Source: Rhizobiaceae bacterium (GTDB lineage: Bacteria > Pseudomonadota > Alphaproteobacteria > Rhizobiales > Rhizobiaceae). Taken from it: 64,000 nt of DNA. Numbering within the stretch: position 1 is the first letter of the stretch; each line of letters begins with the position of its first letter. The stretch spans positions 1-64,000 of the forward strand of contig JABABQ010000066.1 in assembly GCA_014238155.1 (NCBI GenBank), in the 5' to 3' direction. Under the pieces are notes generated by a model. That model was not told the DNA's origin. It saw only the letters and a program-made list of their open reading frames with translations, and searched no databases. The position numbers and the translations under genes were made by a program. Below are positions 1 through 7,157 of the stretch, one piece after another.

Positions 1-1
1 C

Positions 2-934
2 GGAGGCTTGGGGTCGGATGACGACACGTATCTCAACATCACGAATGGCGACACCTATTTGAAAGTCTCAGGCGTTTGGGTGGTTGATGGCTCAATTAAG
101 GGAGTTCAAGGCGACACTGGCCCCCAAGGTGATGAAGGGGCTGATGGCCCCACAGGTGCTAATGGTTCGACTGGGCTACCGGGCAACTCTATCGAGTGGC
201 TACCCGGTGGGTGGGTATTTGGTGGCATCTACTCCGCTACAAACCCAACCCACGCTCTTGAAAACAATGGCTCCTCCTACATCTGCATTCAGGACCATGC
301 GGGTGCGGCTGGTATAACACAGCCGGGAGTAGGAGCATCGTCGGATCTTTATTGGGCACTTATGGCACAAGAGGGTGCGACGGGCCCGCAAGGCGAAGTT
401 GGGCCGCAGGGGGCAACTGGTCTTACAGGTGCTGTTGGCCCCCCAGGCGCTGATGGTGCCGATGGTGATGGCACGGGTGACATGCTGAAGTCTGAAAACC
501 TTAGTGGTCTGGCTGACTATGGCGCTGCACGTAAAGCCCTCTCCCTTGAACCAGCAACTGCCGACGAATGGCGCACCAGTGGAGCCTCCAAGGTTCTCAC
601 CACGAATGTCGTGTGGGATGCTGTCGCGGTTGAAGGTAATTTGATCAGCACCGGCTATATCCCGTGGGACATGTCGAAGGCCTTTGACTTCGAGATCGGC
701 CTAACCAACAACCAGACGCTCACTTACCCGACGAACGTTACAGTCGGAAAGCGAGGACGCATCCGCGTGGTACAGGCTGTAGGTGGAAAAACGCTTTCAT
801 TCGCCTCCGGCTTTCAGTTTGCAAATGGTGACCCGCCTGTCCTGTCCACAGAAATTAATGCGGAGGACATCCTCTACTACGACGTCATCTCGCCGACCCG
901 CATCTTAATCCTAAGTGTATTGGAGGTTTCATAA
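2..934 (+). CDS. Collagen-like phage tail fibre protein, 5' truncated by the window
   Basis: The frame is open from the window edge, so the first candidate codon (TTG at 8) is probably not the true start. The N-terminal ~30 residues resemble the 'TYLN..NGDTYLKV.G.W' lead-in found before collagen-like repeats in phage fibres. Two blocks of Gly-X-Y triplets follow, at about residues 36-58 and 122-157, separated by a Trp/Gly-rich segment. The C-terminal ~150 residues are not collagenous and form a beta-rich tip or attachment domain that I do not recognise. The stop overlaps the next start by one base (TAATG), so the two are translationally coupled. Tail fibre is inferred from the repeats and the downstream lysis genes; a surface collagen-like protein is a weaker alternative. 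Confidence 0.7.
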   Translation, partial: GGLGSDDDTYLNITNGDTYLKVSGVWVVDGSIKGVQGDTGPQGDEGADGPTGANGSTGLPGNSIEWLPGGWVFGGIYSATNPTHALENNGSSYICIQDHAGAAGITQPGVGASSDLYWALMAQEGATGPQGEVGPQGATGLTGAVGPPGADGADGDGTGDMLKSENLSGLADYGAARKALSLEPATADEWRTSGASKVLTTNVVWDAVAVEGNLISTGYIPWDMSKAFDFEIGLTNNQTLTYPTNVTVGKRGRIRVVQAVGGKTLSFASGFQFANGDPPVLSTEINAEDILYYDVISPTRILILSVLEVS

Positions 935-1356
935 TGGCCCTACGTTTCATCAGTGATAAAAAACTCTGGGATGCACGACAGCCTATCGACGGTGTTAAGC
1001 ACCCTGCGAACATTGAGAAGCTCTGGTCAACGGAAGATCTTGAAGCGATAGGTTTAGAACTTGTTCCAACTCCCACTCCGGCCCCCCAACCAGAAACCTC
1101 AACGGACCCTGCTGATTACCCCCTCACACCCGTACAGTTCCGCGCCATGGTGGAACTGCTAGGTAAGGGTCCTGAGATAGAGGCAGCGATCTCAGGCATC
1201 GAAGACGCGGCGATCCGCGCTGTTGCGCGTGCCAAATATGAGTACAGCACGGAGTTCGAACGCTCCGACGATCTATTCGAACTCCTGGCCCCTCAGATTG
1301 GTATGACTGATGCAGACATTGACGCAGCTTGGATGACCGCGAAGGAGCTGAAGTAA
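934..1356 (+). CDS. Phage tail-region hypothetical protein
   Basis: 140 residues. ATG overlaps the upstream stop and is preceded by TGGAGG. The N-terminal ~45 residues are followed by a Pro/Thr-rich linker (about 46-65), then a helical domain of ~75 residues with the pattern 'LTPVQFRAMVELLG' and many acidic residues. Phage and GTA-type modules often carry small proteins with this linker-plus-helix layout just after the tail fibre, sometimes as fibre assembly factors, but I cannot name the family. It sits in a tight TAATG-coupled run with both neighbours. Function unknown. Confidence 0.7.
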   Translation: MALRFISDKKLWDARQPIDGVKHPANIEKLWSTEDLEAIGLELVPTPTPAPQPETSTDPADYPLTPVQFRAMVELLGKGPEIEAAISGIEDAAIRAVARAKYEYSTEFERSDDLFELLAPQIGMTDADIDAAWMTAKELK

Positions 1357-2036
1357 TGCTGCCGGGTATCATGCCGAACTTAGGGGCCGCTGGGGGTAGC
1401 ACCGTTATCAAATATGTGGGGGGTGTTGTGTCCGGCTCGGCTGTAAACAATAACGCCACAGTTGCATTTCATCCAGACGCGGCTGCTGGCGATCTGGCGA
1501 TTATCTGGGTCAACATAGATGATGCACGGTCTGGCAAACACGTTACCCCTCCTACCTATACAAGGGTCAATCCTACGCAGGGGACACATGGAAACATGTA
1601 CGCCAAAGCTTTAAACAATGCTGACTTGATAACGCCCCCTTATATGTTTGCGTTGGCTAACGATGAGAATGCTTGGTGCACGATGGTATACACGGGTATC
1701 GACTTCTCTGGTCTCACAGCCAACGGTGTTGAAGAGGATCAAAACAACGAATTTTCCGGCATCACTAACCTGATTAATGCGGGGGTTGCATCTGCCCCTG
1801 TTATTTTGGTCCACGGTGGTGGTTGTAAAAACAACTATAGTAACTTTTCCCCTACGGGGAACTTTTCGGGCCAAGATGCAGATGAAGTGCTACAAGATGG
1901 TGGCAAGGGGCGCGGAGAAGCTAACGGGTTTCTAACGGCCTTGGCAGTTAACTCATCCCCTTTTGATGTTTGGACAAATTCGTGGACACCTGGTCACACC
2001 AACAACTCACAAGTGACCGGCTACCTGACTTTCTAG
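1356..2036 (+). CDS. Phage hypothetical protein, probable tail or receptor-binding accessory
   Basis: 226 residues. ATG at 1356 shares its A with the upstream TAA, which favours it over the in-frame ATG at 1332. The sequence is rich in Gly, Asn, Thr and Ala and has short hydrophobic strands ('ATVAFHPDAAAGDLAIIWVNID', 'APVILVHGGG'), the look of a beta-sandwich structural protein. No catalytic motif is visible. Being third in the coupled run after the fibre gene suggests a virion or fibre accessory role, by context only. Confidence 0.65.
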   Translation: MLPGIMPNLGAAGGSTVIKYVGGVVSGSAVNNNATVAFHPDAAAGDLAIIWVNIDDARSGKHVTPPTYTRVNPTQGTHGNMYAKALNNADLITPPYMFALANDENAWCTMVYTGIDFSGLTANGVEEDQNNEFSGITNLINAGVASAPVILVHGGGCKNNYSNFSPTGNFSGQDADEVLQDGGKGRGEANGFLTALAVNSSPFDVWTNSWTPGHTNNSQVTGYLTF

Positions 2037-2107
2037 GGATGGATTATTGCACCACCTGGCCGGAAGGCGTTTGAGTTCATCGTTGCAAGGCTGACGGTGA
2101 GTGACAT

Positions 2108-2233
2108 GTGGCCCTACTCAACATGGTGGATATCGTGAAAGCCAGAAATGAGGCCATGGGCGCCATGATGGCGGCGGGAACGCAGGTGCTGGGCTGGCTG
2201 GCTCTCGCCAAAGGGAAATCCAAGCGCCGGTAA
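2108..2233 (+). CDS. Possible small phage protein
   Basis: A 41-codon frame from GTG 2108 (or 36 codons from ATG 2123) lies between the tail genes and the muramidase. It has a Met/Ala-rich amphipathic helix and ends in a basic tail (KGKSKRR). Similar tiny basic proteins occur ahead of endolysins in alphaproteobacterial prophages, but there is no clear ribosome-binding site. Low confidence. Confidence 0.3.
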   Translation: MALLNMVDIVKARNEAMGAMMAAGTQVLGWLALAKGKSKRR

Positions 2234-2334
2234 TCGCGCCGGTAACAAGTTCAAAAACACAGATTCAACAATGCTGGCCCGTTCCAAGCAACGCTGCCGG
2301 CTAACTTCAACAACACCATGATTGGAAATTCACG

Positions 2335-3276
2335 ATGCAAGGAAACTTTGCGCGATCGATGCCGCATTTCTTGAAACATGAAGGCGGATATGTGGACAAT
2401 CCAAAGGACCCCGGCGGCGCGACTAACAAGGGCGTGACGTTGGCGACGTTCCGCAAATACATCAAACCAGGTGGCAGCAAGGCGGATCTGCGAAAGATCA
2501 CCATTGCGCAAGTTTCGATGGTTTATAAGCGGTTTTATTGGGACATGGTGTCGGCCGATTATCTGCCATCGGGCCTGGATTATTGCGTTTGTGACTTTGC
2601 CATCAACAGCGGTTGGAGCCGGGCGGCCAAATACCTGCAGGCCATTGTTGGCGTGGCGCAAGATGGCAGGATTGGTCCGGCGACGATCGCGGCCGTTGAA
2701 AAATTGGATCCATCCGAGCTGATCAACCGACTTTGTGATGATCGCCTGGCGTATATGAAACGCATTCGCCATCGCAAAACCAAACAGCTTTTATGGACAA
2801 CATTCGGCAAAGGCTGGTCGCGCCGGGTAAGCGACGTTCGCAAGCTTTCGCGCTACATACTCAATGCTCGGCCGCCGATCGAAAAGCCGACCCCAAAGCC
2901 GGTGACAAGGCCAGTGCCACGGCCAGAACCAAAGCCCGTGACAAAACCCGTCGCGGCCGTGGAAGAAGAATTGCGCGGCAAGTCTGAAACAATCCGCCAG
3001 GCAGAAAAAATCAAGGATGAGGGCCTTACCGATAAGATCGTGGGCATCGGTGGCGCGTTGTCGCCAATAGTTGCTTTCTTCAGTGATTATGGGCCGTACA
3101 TCATGGGGCTTGTGATTGTCCTGGGGGCTGGCTGGTTTGTTTGGCGACAGATCCGCAAGGATCGGGCCGCCGATGTCATTATTCAACGCCGCATCGATGA
3201 TCATATGACCGGCAAGCACATAGGTCGGCCGGAAATTGCTGCAAGCTGGCCAGACGTAGGGCAGGGCGATGTTTAG
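2335..3276 (+). CDS. GH108 phage endolysin (muramidase) with membrane tail
   Basis: 313 residues. Cleaves peptidoglycan glycan strands to release phage. Residues 1-100 match the GH108 N-acetylmuramidase family, with the catalytic Glu in the 'KHEGGYVD' motif (E16) and the 'DPGGATNKGVT' signature. Residues ~100-170 resemble the associated peptidoglycan-binding domain ('DGRIGPATIAAV'). A Pro/Lys-rich linker (about 180-215) follows, then a transmembrane helix near residues 255-275 with a basic cytoplasmic side, so the enzyme looks membrane-anchored rather than freely soluble. No N-terminal signal peptide is seen. Its last 8 bases overlap the Rz-like gene. Confidence 0.85.
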   Translation: MQGNFARSMPHFLKHEGGYVDNPKDPGGATNKGVTLATFRKYIKPGGSKADLRKITIAQVSMVYKRFYWDMVSADYLPSGLDYCVCDFAINSGWSRAAKYLQAIVGVAQDGRIGPATIAAVEKLDPSELINRLCDDRLAYMKRIRHRKTKQLLWTTFGKGWSRRVSDVRKLSRYILNARPPIEKPTPKPVTRPVPRPEPKPVTKPVAAVEEELRGKSETIRQAEKIKDEGLTDKIVGIGGALSPIVAFFSDYGPYIMGLVIVLGAGWFVWRQIRKDRAADVIIQRRIDDHMTGKHIGRPEIAASWPDVGQGDV

Positions 3277-3529
3277 CGGCGTAAAGGCGCTGTTTGGCGG
3301 CTTGTCGCTGTTGCACAAGCTGGCTGCCGTCGCGGCGATCGTGGCGGCGCTATGGGGCGCAGTCGAATTGTATGGATATTCGCAGCGCCAGCGCGGCGCA
3401 GCTGGTCTGCAAAACAAGATCGATCGCGCAAATCTGGACAATCTCAAAAAAACAATGAGGCAGAACGATGAGCTACGCAAAATGGATACTGATGATCTGG
3501 TTGATGAGCTTGTTGGCGGGGTGCAATAG
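3269..3529 (+). CDS. Rz-like inner-membrane spanin subunit
   Basis: 86 residues. An N-terminal transmembrane helix (about residues 14-34, 'LHKLAAVAAIVAALWGAVEL') is followed by a charged helix suited to a periplasmic coiled coil (about 40-75). This is the i-spanin layout of Gram-negative phages, which fuses inner and outer membranes at lysis. It overlaps the endolysin 3' end by 8 bases and contains the start of an Rz1-like lipoprotein in another frame. Assigned from topology and order rather than sequence identity; it is shorter than lambda Rz. Confidence 0.7.
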   Translation: MFSGVKALFGGLSLLHKLAAVAAIVAALWGAVELYGYSQRQRGAAGLQNKIDRANLDNLKKTMRQNDELRKMDTDDLVDELVGGVQ

Positions 3530-3680
3530 CACCACCGGCGGCTCGCCTGGTTCCGGTTTCAAGCTGATGACGCCAAAGCGCGCGACGGCCATTTATATCG
3601 CCAAAAACGATCGAGTTTTTGCAGAAGAAGTGGCCAGCAATAACCGCACCTGCCGCCGATCGAAGGGGTGCCAGAAATGA
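3468..3680 (+). CDS. Rz1-like outer-membrane spanin lipoprotein nested in Rz
   Basis: 70 residues, starting inside the Rz-like gene in a different frame and running ~150 bases past it. The N-terminus is a lipoprotein signal peptide with the lipobox L-L-A-G-C (Cys19). The mature part is short, with a Gly/Ser/Thr segment and two cysteines near the C-terminus. Lipobox plus out-of-frame overlap with a TM-coiled-coil gene after an endolysin is the diagnostic arrangement for Rz/Rz1. The stop overlaps the next ATG (ATGA at 3677-3680). Confidence 0.75.
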   Translation: MSYAKWILMIWLMSLLAGCNSTTGGSPGSGFKLMTPKRATAIYIAKNDRVFAEEVASNNRTCRRSKGCQK

Positions 3681-3985
3681 GAACCTTGATCTGGTCGGGG
3701 ATGCTGGCGGGCTTCTTGGGCCTGATGTTTGCGGCGATGGATCAAGCGCAGGGGGCGGTTCGGATATGCGGTGAGCGGGCTAAAATGGTTCAAATGCTGA
3801 AAACCAAATACAAGGAAGCGCCGCGGGCAATTGGGGTTTCGGCAACGGGTAAATCAACGCTTGAAATCTACACCAATAAAAAGGGCAGTTGGACGGCTTT
3901 GCAAACCAAAACAAGCGGCATGGCCTGCATCGTTGGTGCCGGTCATTCCTGGCAACTCCTGTCACCAATTCTCCCGAAGACATGA
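3677..3985 (+). CDS. Small secreted prophage-associated hypothetical protein
   Basis: 102 residues from ATG 3677, chosen because it forms an ATGA overlap with the Rz1-like stop; an in-frame GTG lies at 3668. A signal peptide with cleavage after about residue 26 (AQG-AVR) precedes a ~75-residue periplasmic domain with two cysteines and the pattern 'SATGKSTLEIYTNKKGSW'. Small secreted proteins with this pattern are, as I recall, common in alphaproteobacteria with no known function. Role in the lysis module unknown. Confidence 0.65.
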   Translation: MRTLIWSGMLAGFLGLMFAAMDQAQGAVRICGERAKMVQMLKTKYKEAPRAIGVSATGKSTLEIYTNKKGSWTALQTKTSGMACIVGAGHSWQLLSPILPKT

Positions 3986-3998
3986 AAGACCCGCGATT

Positions 3999-4304
3999 AT
4001 GATTTTTGGCCACGATTTCTCATTCTGGGTAGCAGTCTTTGGAGCTATTCTGGTAAAGTTGGTGACTTCGGAGTCCCATAGTATCCCGAAGGTGCTCGCG
4101 GCTGTTGTTACCGCGCTTTTTGCTGCTTGGGCATTCACGAATCCACTCTTAAATTATCTCCAATTGCCGGCTGAGGATTACAAAGTTCTTCTTGCTGCTC
4201 TGCTTGCCCTGACCGGTGAGGGGCTGGTCAGATCACTTATCTCCATCACATCGAGTCCTGACAAAATAATCGACCTTTGGAAGTCTCTCCGGGGGGGCAA
4301 ATGA
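3999..4304 (+). CDS. Holin-like small membrane protein
   Basis: 101 residues from ATG 3999. Three hydrophobic segments are visible, at about residues 8-25, 30-50 and 60-80, followed by a charged tail (SSPDKIIDLWKSLRGGK). Size, topology and position in the lysis module fit a holin, which would time cell lysis by permeabilising the inner membrane. There is no family-specific motif that I recognise. The stop overlaps the next gene (ATGA at 4301-4304). Confidence 0.55.
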   Translation: MIFGHDFSFWVAVFGAILVKLVTSESHSIPKVLAAVVTALFAAWAFTNPLLNYLQLPAEDYKVLLAALLALTGEGLVRSLISITSSPDKIIDLWKSLRGGK

Positions 4305-4765
4305 CGGTCCGATTTCATGTTCACCCTGTCTTGTGGTTGCTGACGCTGGCTGTGGGTTGGTCATATATCACCAATCTCGAGGGTCGATGGTTTCCGGCCG
4401 CCAAACCGATGACGTTGCTCAATGCAGTGTCCACCAAGGCCAGTGACCCGGCAGAGTATTTAGAGGCCGGTTTCGAAGGCAGGGGGCCATACACAGCCTT
4501 TTGGATTGAAAGTGCCAGGTTGAGGCCAGGTTGCAGCTTTGTGGCCTTTGATTGGCATCTGGGGGAACGCGCCGGGCAGGACGTGCCCGTGGCGATCAGG
4601 CCAGGACCGGCAAAGGTGCGGGACAATGGAACGTTTACTGCCGGTCCATGGATAGCTCGGGTTGAGGTGGACGACTTTCGCCGCACATACGCAGACGTAA
4701 TTCATCGCTGCAAGATATTCGGTATAACGTTGCCCTGGACGGTTCGCAGTCGGTTCTGGAACTAG
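4301..4765 (+). CDS. Membrane-anchored hypothetical protein at the prophage end
   Basis: 154 residues from ATG 4301, coupled to the holin-like gene by an ATGA overlap. One N-terminal hydrophobic helix (about 6-25) is followed by a ~125-residue outer domain with several Trp and Cys residues ('RPGCSFVAFDWHLG', 'VIHRCKIFGITLPW'). No known family recognised. It is the last intact gene of the prophage module. Confidence 0.55.
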   Translation: MTVRFHVHPVLWLLTLAVGWSYITNLEGRWFPAAKPMTLLNAVSTKASDPAEYLEAGFEGRGPYTAFWIESARLRPGCSFVAFDWHLGERAGQDVPVAIRPGPAKVRDNGTFTAGPWIARVEVDDFRRTYADVIHRCKIFGITLPWTVRSRFWN

Positions 4766-5251
4766 ACCTCAAGCGTCGAGCAGGCGAATAAAACAGCCTC
4801 CAGCTTACTTACAAGACCACATGCATGACTAGAAATTATCAAGATGGCCGGCAGCAATGGCCGGTCGATTTCAGAGTAAAGCATTGCCATCGATGCCGAG
4901 CGGACGTTGACCACACTGGCTGGCAAAAAATCGGCTGCGCAGCAACGAATTTCGCATGACCTTTGAAGGCACCGACCTGGTGCTGCTGTCGCGCTATGAG
5001 TTGCTGCCCGGCGGCGTCACGGCTCCTGTTCGATCACCTGCAGCAGGAAGATCTGGATCGGGTATAGCGGTGGCGAGGGGTCACCGGCGACTGGCTTAAT
5101 ATGAATATTGGAAACAAGGCACCAATAACCCCGAACCCGGCAATGTCAGTTCCCGCTTCCGCAACCCACGGCCTACCCGGGTCCAGGTCAATCGTGATCG
5201 GCCTTTGCGTCGGGAGTAGCGCCAAGCTCCGTCGTCTTATTCATCTTTGTT
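4766..5251 (+). other. Gene-poor stretch with possible decayed coding sequence
   Basis: No intact gene is supported here. Around 4940-5100, short protein-like pieces appear in different frames: a piece reading 'MTFEGTDLVLLSRYELL' is followed after a frame change by 'LLFDHLQQEDLDRV'. That is what a frameshifted gene fossil would look like, but I do not recognise a parent family. It marks the junction between the prophage and the minus-strand accessory genes. Confidence 0.3.
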
Positions 5252-5632
5252 CTATTTGACGCGAAAATCTGGATGCACAGCAGAACCCAAAAGTTTGAAA
5301 AGCTCGGTTCTCCTGGCGTCGTCGGACTCTTTTCTCAACGCCATATCCCTATTAGTTTTTTCAAACACATAACTAATGCAATCGTACTCATCAGAGTACG
5401 GCGCTGGGACCTCTGCCACAAGTGTATTGAAGTCGCTGCTAGGTTTCATGGATTGAGACATTTCAGTATGTTCGCCGTCAGTTTTGTTGGAATTGAAAGA
5501 CTTCCACCACGTAAGGCTCGGGCGGCCGGACAGGTGCATTGTCAATTGGTTAAAGCCTCCCGACAAACAAACAACACTAACGTCCACGATGTAAACCGGC
5601 GCGTATTCGTCGGATTGTTCTTCTTCAGTCAT
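5252..5632 (-). CDS. Unrecognised acidic protein
   Basis: 126 residues from the ATG ending at 5632, preceded by GGAGG with 7-base spacing; the in-frame ATG at 5638 sits too close to that site. Overall acidic. The N-terminal third reads as alternating strands ('YAPVYIVDVSVVCLSGG'); the C-terminus is helical. There is no catalytic motif, membrane segment or known domain. It follows a possible 16-residue leader ORF and repeat copy A, so it may be cargo of the repeat-bearing accessory region. Confidence 0.55.
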   Translation of the reverse strand: MTEEEQSDEYAPVYIVDVSVVCLSGGFNQLTMHLSGRPSLTWWKSFNSNKTDGEHTEMSQSMKPSSDFNTLVAEVPAPYSDEYDCISYVFEKTNRDMALRKESDDARRTELFKLLGSAVHPDFRVK

Positions 5633-5634
5633 AT

Positions 5635-5685
5635 TCATTCCTCCCTCAGGCTTGAAATTTCATCGTCCGACTTTGAAATGCTCAT
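5635..5685 (-). CDS. Possible 16-residue leader peptide
   Basis: An ATG ending at 5685 is preceded by a near-perfect Shine-Dalgarno (AAAGGAG). It opens a frame of 16 residues (MSISKSDDEISSLREE) whose stop lies 3 bases from the start of the downstream gene, and whose last codons form that gene's ribosome-binding site. This is the geometry of translational coupling. No amino-acid run of an attenuator type is present. Confidence 0.35.
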   Translation of the reverse strand: MSISKSDDEISSLREE

Positions 5686-5699
5686 TGCTTGCACTCCTT

Positions 5700-5938
5700 T
5701 GCGCCCATCCGCTCAAACCATCCAGCAGCACGGGCTACGCGGGTACCTGGCCGGTTGATCGAATAGCGGCCCCATCCGCTTCCCCCGTTTTTGGGCTTTG
5801 AGGGAAAGCCGTAGAACAGGGCCGCGGCGCCAAGCTCGATCAACCGACCAAAGCCAGCAACGCCGCTGGAGTTTGCTAGCAACGTTGCTGGGTTCAGCAG
5901 TAACTTTTTTGCACTTAACTAAACACGACAAATTTATG
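5700..5938 (-). repeat. Accessory-region repeat, copy A
   Basis: About 239 bp, sharing with 7150-7386 an identical 20-bp edge (5700-5719), several internal blocks, and the other edge (TTTTTT, ACTTAA, ACACGACA, ATG-like end). It contains a 15-bp inverted repeat with one mismatch (5748-5762 and 5836-5850) around an ~73-bp spacer. On the minus strand both copies lie immediately upstream of an unrecognised gene. In this copy a frame reads through as YSINRPGTR.ARA..WFERMGA and ends within the next 8 codons. Confidence 0.65.
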
Positions 5939-6010
5939 CGTTTTGGGATTCCCTCGGTTTGACGGACACTTTAAAATCTGGTGAAGCGGCTGGATTAAAT
6001 CTAAGCTGGC

Positions 6011-6406
6011 TTAACGCCCGCTGATCTCACGACGCGCCAGGTCGGCCAGAAAGGTCGAGCGGGTCAGGCCGCGATCCTTGGCGGTGCGATCGACGGCCGA
6101 CAGCAGGATGGCATCCATGGTAATGTTGGCCTTGGTGACCCGGCCACTGCGCCGCACAAACGGCACCGCAATCAAAAACGCCCCCTCGGCCAGAAAGCCC
6201 GCTACCTCATGGTCGCGGCGAACCTGGCCATGCGTCCGGGCTTCGGGCAGGGCCTCATCTTCCAGGTGCAGAGCCAACGCCTCGCCGGCATTGACGTAAA
6301 GATCATCCAGCTCGTCGGCGGCGGAAAAACAACCCGGCACATCGGGAAACTGCACCCCGTACGCTAACTCCCCTTCCTGGTGAACAACCGCAATGTAAAA
6401 GCGCAT
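6011..6406 (-). CDS. hicB: HicB-family antitoxin with RHH domain (orphan)
   Basis: 131 residues. The N-terminal half has the HicB fold signature ('YGVQFPDVPGCFSAADELDDLYVNAGEALALHLE'). The C-terminal ~35 residues look like a ribbon-helix-helix DNA-binding module ('ITMDAILLSAVDRTAKDRGLTRSTFLADLAR'). HicB normally neutralises the HicA mRNA interferase and represses the operon. A strong AGGAGG site lies 6 bases before the ATG and overlaps the stop of a hicA remnant, the usual hicA-hicB coupling. Since most of hicA is missing, the antitoxin appears to be an orphan. Confidence 0.85.
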   Translation of the reverse strand: MRFYIAVVHQEGELAYGVQFPDVPGCFSAADELDDLYVNAGEALALHLEDEALPEARTHGQVRRDHEVAGFLAEGAFLIAVPFVRRSGRVTKANITMDAILLSAVDRTAKDRGLTRSTFLADLARREISGR

Positions 6407-6415
6407 AGCGACCTC

Positions 6416-6490
6416 CTAGAGCCAACCGGCTTGTTTGTAGATAGACCGAACCGTGCCGGTTTCTCCCCTTCCTATGCGTATAAATGTGCA
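6416..6490 (-). pseudogene. hicA: 3' remnant of a hicA toxin gene
   Basis: Upstream of hicB one frame reads FIRIGRGETGTVRSIYKQ-AGWL and stops 9 bases before the hicB start. This matches the HicA C-terminal helix (typically 'G(T/L)(V/L)RSI.KQAG'). Upstream the similarity is lost at a C-rich homopolymer (plus-strand G run at 6497-6506). The double-stranded-RNA-binding-like core and the catalytic His are absent, so no toxin can be made. Confidence 0.7.
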
Positions 6491-6521
6491 ATTTTTTGGG
6501 GGGGGGCGGCGTGTGGCGAAA

Positions 6522-7157
6522 TTAGGTAGATCCTGCGTGTTTTTTAACCACCTTTTTTATCGCCATTACCATGGTCTCCTCGTCTATCGCTTCGTCTATT
6601 TTTGAGTCGTGCAGTTCGAGATTTTTTGCCATTTCGCGCAGCTCAAATATCTTTTTAACCACGGTCGGTGCGTAAATTGGTCCTTGCGTTGCGTGGTAAC
6701 CAATGCTGGCGATCAACTGGTGGAATTCAAATTTGTCTGCGCCCCAGTCGGCGGGCGGAGTCAGCCAGAATGCAGTTGATTCTGACGCCGCCAATGTCCT
6801 TCCGCGGGGTGCGTCCCACTTTTCATCTGAAGCGCTGGTTTTCAATTGGTGCAGTTCTAAAGCTGATCTCAAGAAGTCGTTTTCATCAAATCGCAACAGA
6901 GGTGGTAGAAATTGTTCCATCAGTTCGTGATAGACTTTAATCCACTCAATTTTCTTTGAGGAGCCTTCTATGTATCCGTGAATGAGCTCGTTCGGGTTCT
7001 TCGGAACCAGAACATGCACCAGATTTTCTATCCATGAGGGTATAGTTTTCCAGTTGATATTCGAAAACTGAGTCAAAGGTTCTTTTCCATTGAGTTGTAG
7101 GAATTGGCGACCGCACCAAATTTCGTTAAATCCGCAGCTGACGATTGCTGCGCCCAT
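6522..7157 (-). CDS. Unrecognised accessory protein
   Basis: 211 residues if started at the ATG ending at 7157, which falls inside the edge of repeat copy B; an internal start is possible. The protein is mostly helical and rich in Trp, Glu and Lys, with pieces such as 'IPSWIENLVHVLVPKNPNELIHGYIEG' and a basic C-terminus. No signal peptide, membrane segment or family motif is visible. It is separated by ~30 bp and a homopolymeric G run from the hicA remnant. Codon use and composition look less biased than in the core genes, suggesting acquired DNA. Confidence 0.5.
   Translation of the reverse strand: MGAAIVSCGFNEIWCGRQFLQLNGKEPLTQFSNINWKTIPSWIENLVHVLVPKNPNELIHGYIEGSSKKIEWIKVYHELMEQFLPPLLRFDENDFLRSALELHQLKTSASDEKWDAPRGRTLAASESTAFWLTPPADWGADKFEFHQLIASIGYHATQGPIYAPTVVKKIFELREMAKNLELHDSKIDEAIDEETMVMAIKKVVKKHAGST

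Noticed and set aside
1-4765. Gene transfer agent rather than prophage
   Set aside because: No GTA-specific capsid or tail genes are in the window, and the nested spanins and holin-like gene fit a phage lysis module better; cannot be settled without the upstream sequence.
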